Source: Vicinamibacteria bacterium (GTDB taxonomy: Bacteria > Acidobacteriota > Vicinamibacteria > Vicinamibacterales > UBA8438). From it: 33,003 nt of DNA. Positions 30,960-33,003 of this stretch are shown here, in pieces. Numbering within the stretch: the stretch's first letter is position 1; every line of letters begins with the position of its first letter. A model generated the notes under the pieces. It was given only the letters and a program-made list of their open reading frames with translations, did no database searches and was not told where the DNA came from. The stretch covers positions 1 to 33,003 of the forward strand of contig JAJEEA010000291.1 of the NCBI GenBank assembly GCA_022821235.1. Reading direction: 5' to 3'. Made by a program: the position numbers and the translations under genes.

Positions 30960-31742
30960 ATGATGGACAGTCTGCAGTTCCTCTTCCGGTGGCTCCACGT
31001 CTTCGCGGGGATCATCTGGATAGGGCACCTCTACTTCTTCAACTTCGTGAACGCCCCGTTGGCCGCGAAGCTCGACGGGCCCACGAAGCAGAAGGTCGTG
31101 CCCGAGCTGATGCCCCGGGCGCTCTACTGGTTCCGCTGGGGCGCGGCCTGGACCTGGATCACCGGGGTCCTCCTGCTCCTGCTCATCTTCTACCACGGCC
31201 GTCTCGCGATCGAGGTCGACGCGAGCTGGGGGGCGGGCGCGATCTCGATGATCGCGGTGACCTTCCTCGCCGTCTTTGGCTACGACGCGCTGTGGAAGAG
31301 CGGGCTCAAGTCGAACGTGCGGGCCGCCACCATCGTCTCGTTCGTGCTGCTCGCGGTCGTCGTCTTCCTGTTCGTCGAGGTCGGCGGGTTCCCGCCCCGC
31401 TCGGTCCTCATCCACACCGGCGCGATGTTCGGGACGATGATGGCCTTCAACGTTTGGTTCCGCATCTGGCCGGCGCAGCAGCGCATCATCGCCGCGGTGA
31501 AGGCCGGCAAGGCCCCGGAACCCGCCGACCCGGCGCTGGCCGGGCTGCGCTCGAAGCACAACACCTACATGTCGCTGCCGCTGCTTTGGGCGATGGCCAA
31601 CGAGCACGCGACCCCGTTCTTCGGCGGCAACCTGGGGATTCCCGGCGACTACTACTGGGTGGCGTGGCTCGCGGCGGTGGTGCTGGGGTGGCACATCATC
31701 TTCCACTGCTACCGCATCGCCGGCCGCGTCTCGGGGATGTGA
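30960..31742 (+). CDS. PuuD-like membrane protein lacking the cytochrome c domain
   Basis: A 260-residue integral membrane protein of the urate hydroxylase PuuD family (PF06181). It starts with a typical block MMDSLQFLFRWLHVFAGIIWIG and HLYFFNFVNAP. Further helices are TWITGVLLLLLIFY, ISMIAVTFLAVFGY, IVSFVLLAVVVFLFVEV and YWVAWLAAVVLGWHIIF. MPRALYWFRWGAAWTW and LRSKHNTYMSLPLLWAMAN are conserved features. PuuD proper has a C-terminal cytochrome c domain; this protein stops at GRVSGM without a CxxCH, so it may be a domain-only relative with another electron acceptor. No purine genes are adjacent, so a urate role is uncertain. GGGGGG lies upstream of the ATG pair. A strong terminator follows. 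Confidence 0.85.
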   Translation: MMDSLQFLFRWLHVFAGIIWIGHLYFFNFVNAPLAAKLDGPTKQKVVPELMPRALYWFRWGAAWTWITGVLLLLLIFYHGRLAIEVDASWGAGAISMIAVTFLAVFGYDALWKSGLKSNVRAATIVSFVLLAVVVFLFVEVGGFPPRSVLIHTGAMFGTMMAFNVWFRIWPAQQRIIAAVKAGKAPEPADPALAGLRSKHNTYMSLPLLWAMANEHATPFFGGNLGIPGDYYWVAWLAAVVLGWHIIFHCYRIAGRVSGM

Positions 31743-31763
31743 GGCCCGGTTGCAGCAGTCGTC

Positions 31764-31797
31764 AGGAGGTCCGCCGAGCCTTCTCGGTGGACCTCCT
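31764..31797 (+). terminator. Strong hairpin terminator after the PuuD-like gene
   Basis: AGGAGGTCC (31764-31772), a G and CCGAG pair with CTCGG, a T and GGACCTCCT (31783-31797): 15 bp with one G-U wobble and a CCTT loop. Only two T residues follow. It lies 22 bp after the stop and directly before the next gene, so it should separate the two transcripts. Confidence 0.8.
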
Positions 31798-31805
31798 TCC
31801 ACGCG

Positions 31806-32210
31806 ATGTTCGGACACGTCAACGAGGCGCTGTGCGCGTCCCCGGTCCCGGCATCGGAATGGCCGGCGCTTGAGCGCGGGCTCGGCGTCGATCTGCTCGC
31901 GCGTTTGCTGAGCGTCTCCACCGTCAGCCTCCGCCGGTATGTCTCCGGCGCCACGAGGACGCCGCACGACGTGACGGTTCGTTCGCGCGCGCTGGCGCTG
32001 ATGGTCGGCGACCTCGCGGGCGCCTACAGCGATGCCGGCATTCAGCGCTGGTTCGCCCGGCCGCGCAGGGCACTGGGGAATCGCGCGCCCGTCGACGTTC
32101 TGACGGCCGGGTGGCATCCGGACGACCCCGAGCCTCGGCAGGTGCGCCGCCTCGCTAACGCCATGACGGGATCGCCCGGCCGAGAGCGGTCGAGAGCGTC
32201 CGTCGAGTGA
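31806..32210 (+). CDS. DUF2384/MbcA-ParS antitoxin-like protein, orphan
   Basis: A 134-residue protein resembling the Xre/MbcA/ParS antitoxins that pair with RES-domain toxins. The N-terminal half has a helix-turn-helix-like stretch (LARLLSVSTVSLRRYVSG). The C-terminal part has the DUF2384 toxin-binding pattern, IQRWFARPRRALGNRAPVDVLTAG followed by VRRLANAM. No RES-domain gene lies beside it; the next gene is a Uma2 nuclease on the other strand. So it may be an orphan antitoxin or a regulator. No good ribosome-binding site is visible before the ATG. Its last 18 codons lie inside an 87-bp tandem duplication, so the end of the gene exists twice. Confidence 0.75.
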   Translation: MFGHVNEALCASPVPASEWPALERGLGVDLLARLLSVSTVSLRRYVSGATRTPHDVTVRSRALALMVGDLAGAYSDAGIQRWFARPRRALGNRAPVDVLTAGWHPDDPEPRQVRRLANAMTGSPGRERSRASVE

Positions 32211-32330
32211 CGCGTTTGCGCGTTATCTTTCGACGGCTGCTGCAACGCCATGACGGGACCGCCCGGCCGAGAGCGGTCGAGAGCGTCCGTCGAGTGACGC
32301 GTTTGCACGTTATCTTTCGACGGCTGTTGC
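32157..32330. repeat. 87-bp tandem duplication including a gene end and a hairpin
   Basis: Unit 1 (32157-32243) and unit 2 (32244-32330) differ at only three of 87 positions. Each includes the last codons of the DUF2384 gene (NAMTG, PGRERSRASVE), its TGA, and a hairpin region CGTCGAGTGACGCG with CGCGTTAT and TCGACG. In unit 2 the inner stem has one mismatch (GCACGT). The unit length is a multiple of three, but the stop codon prevents readthrough. Confidence 0.95.
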
Positions 32331-32350
32331 ATTGCCGTCGTGCCGACGAT

Positions 32351-32914
32351 TCACCCGAACATCTCGTCTACCGGCAGCCGCAGTCCGGCGACCGCGGTCG
32401 ACGTCACCGTTTCTCCTCCCGACACGACCCGCTCCCGGCTGTAGCCATCGGGGCCGGGGCCGGTGTACACGGTGACCGTCTTTGCCCCGATGTCCACGAT
32501 CCACATCTCGGGGATGCCGGCGCGGGCGTACCGCGGCGCCTTCTCGAGGCGGTCGTAGAGCAGGGACGAGTCGGCCACCTCGATGACGAGGAGCACGTCG
32601 CCGGCTTCCGGGTGCCGTTCCAGATAGGCGCTTCCGCGCTGCCGCGCCACCGCCACGTCGGGTTGCGGCTCCGTGTGGCGCCCCAGGCGAATCGGGTTCT
32701 GGCTGCTCACGTACGCGGTGTCGCCCAGGCGGGTGATCAGCGACCGCACGAGGCGGTTCACGATCCAGGCGTGCGGGGGCCCGACGGGGTTCATGGTGCG
32801 GACCTCTCCGTCGATGAGCTCCACGCGGTCGTTCGGGGTGAAGATCCCCGCCTGGCCCATGCGCGCGAAGTCGTCCACGGTGAAGAGGTGGCGATGGACG
32901 GTTGCGGTGGCCAT
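32351..32914 (-). CDS. Uma2 family nuclease-like protein (DUF820)
   Basis: A 187-residue Uma2/DUF820 protein. AGGGAGG precedes the ATG at 32914. Landmarks are FTVDDFARMGQAGIF, E32 in DRVELIDGEV, PPHAWIVNRLVRSL, D86 in EPQPDVAVARQR, E112 in VLLVIEVADSSL and the basic DRLEKAPRYARAGIPEMWIVD. D86, E112 and K125 are the likely PD-(D/E)xK residues. It is a different branch from the proteins at 11403-11981 and 19590-20666, so the three are not recent copies of each other. Biological role is not established; it has no methylase partner. The last 89 bp of the window after it contain no supported feature. Confidence 0.92.
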   Translation of the reverse strand: MATATVHRHLFTVDDFARMGQAGIFTPNDRVELIDGEVRTMNPVGPPHAWIVNRLVRSLITRLGDTAYVSSQNPIRLGRHTEPQPDVAVARQRGSAYLERHPEAGDVLLVIEVADSSLLYDRLEKAPRYARAGIPEMWIVDIGAKTVTVYTGPGPDGYSRERVVSGGETVTSTAVAGLRLPVDEMFG

Positions 32915-33003
32915 GGGTGCCTCCCTGACGGGTCGAATGGACGGTGCCCCGGTCTCGGCCGCGCCGGGTCGGCGGCGAGGAGCCAGCCGAGAGGGCGCGG
33001 AAC

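Noticed and set aside
32157-32330. Possible CRISPR-like array at the 87-bp duplication or at other direct repeats
   Set aside because: There are only two units with no spacers of constant length between short repeats, and no cas genes are in the window.

Overview
This window is very GC-rich chromosomal DNA. It carries exported proteins of the DUF1592/DUF1552, DUF6152 and PQQ-dehydrogenase types, several Uma2-type nucleases and a class I xylose isomerase. That mix fits a free-living or host-associated Acidobacteriota, probably Vicinamibacteria-like; this assignment is inference from gene content, as no rRNA or phylogenetic marker is present. No tRNA, rRNA, CRISPR array, phage module or intact transposase was seen.

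Layout. 1-760: the tail of a PQQ dehydrogenase, then a HigBA-type toxin-antitoxin pair on the minus strand whose toxin is broken by one extra G. 922-8127: a plus-strand cluster of exported proteins. It holds an unknown secreted protein, a DUF1592/DUF1588 protein with a CxxCH motif, a 124-residue membrane protein, a Tat-type DUF1552 protein, a protein with three PF03640-like repeats, and a DUF4405 cytochrome-b-like membrane protein. The middle three genes overlap stop-to-start and are probably translationally coupled. 8124-13023: minus-strand genes for a small dimeric alpha/beta-barrel protein, a universal stress protein, a five-heme cytochrome c, an ArsI/CadI-like metalloenzyme, a Uma2 nuclease and an SPFH protein. 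13249-18267: plus-strand exported proteins (DUF6152, two paralogous secreted proteins of unknown role), a decayed PQQ-dehydrogenase fragment and an intact PQQ dehydrogenase. 18522-25879: an acyltransferase, a Uma2 nuclease with an RAEG repeat tail, an AAA_14/DUF4143 ATPase, an LtaS-like membrane phosphatase/transferase and a ThuA plus DUF1080 sugar-processing protein. 26186-31742: xylulokinase, xylose isomerase, a serine beta-lactamase-like hydrolase and a PuuD-like membrane protein. 31806-33003: an orphan DUF2384 antitoxin-like protein and a third Uma2 nuclease.

How it may work together. Exported redox proteins dominate (PQQ enzymes, CxxCH proteins, DUF4405), which suggests periplasmic oxidation of small organic substrates. 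The ThuA/DUF1080 protein and xylBA add sugar breakdown.

The most unusual feature is in the spaces between genes. Many intergenic regions carry a local duplication. In four places the duplicated piece includes the 3' end and stop codon of the upstream gene. Two regions carry related elements with GGACAGTGA-type inverted ends, and two others carry copies of another hairpin-associated repeat. Some repeat units contain short reading frames with ribosome-binding-like sequences.
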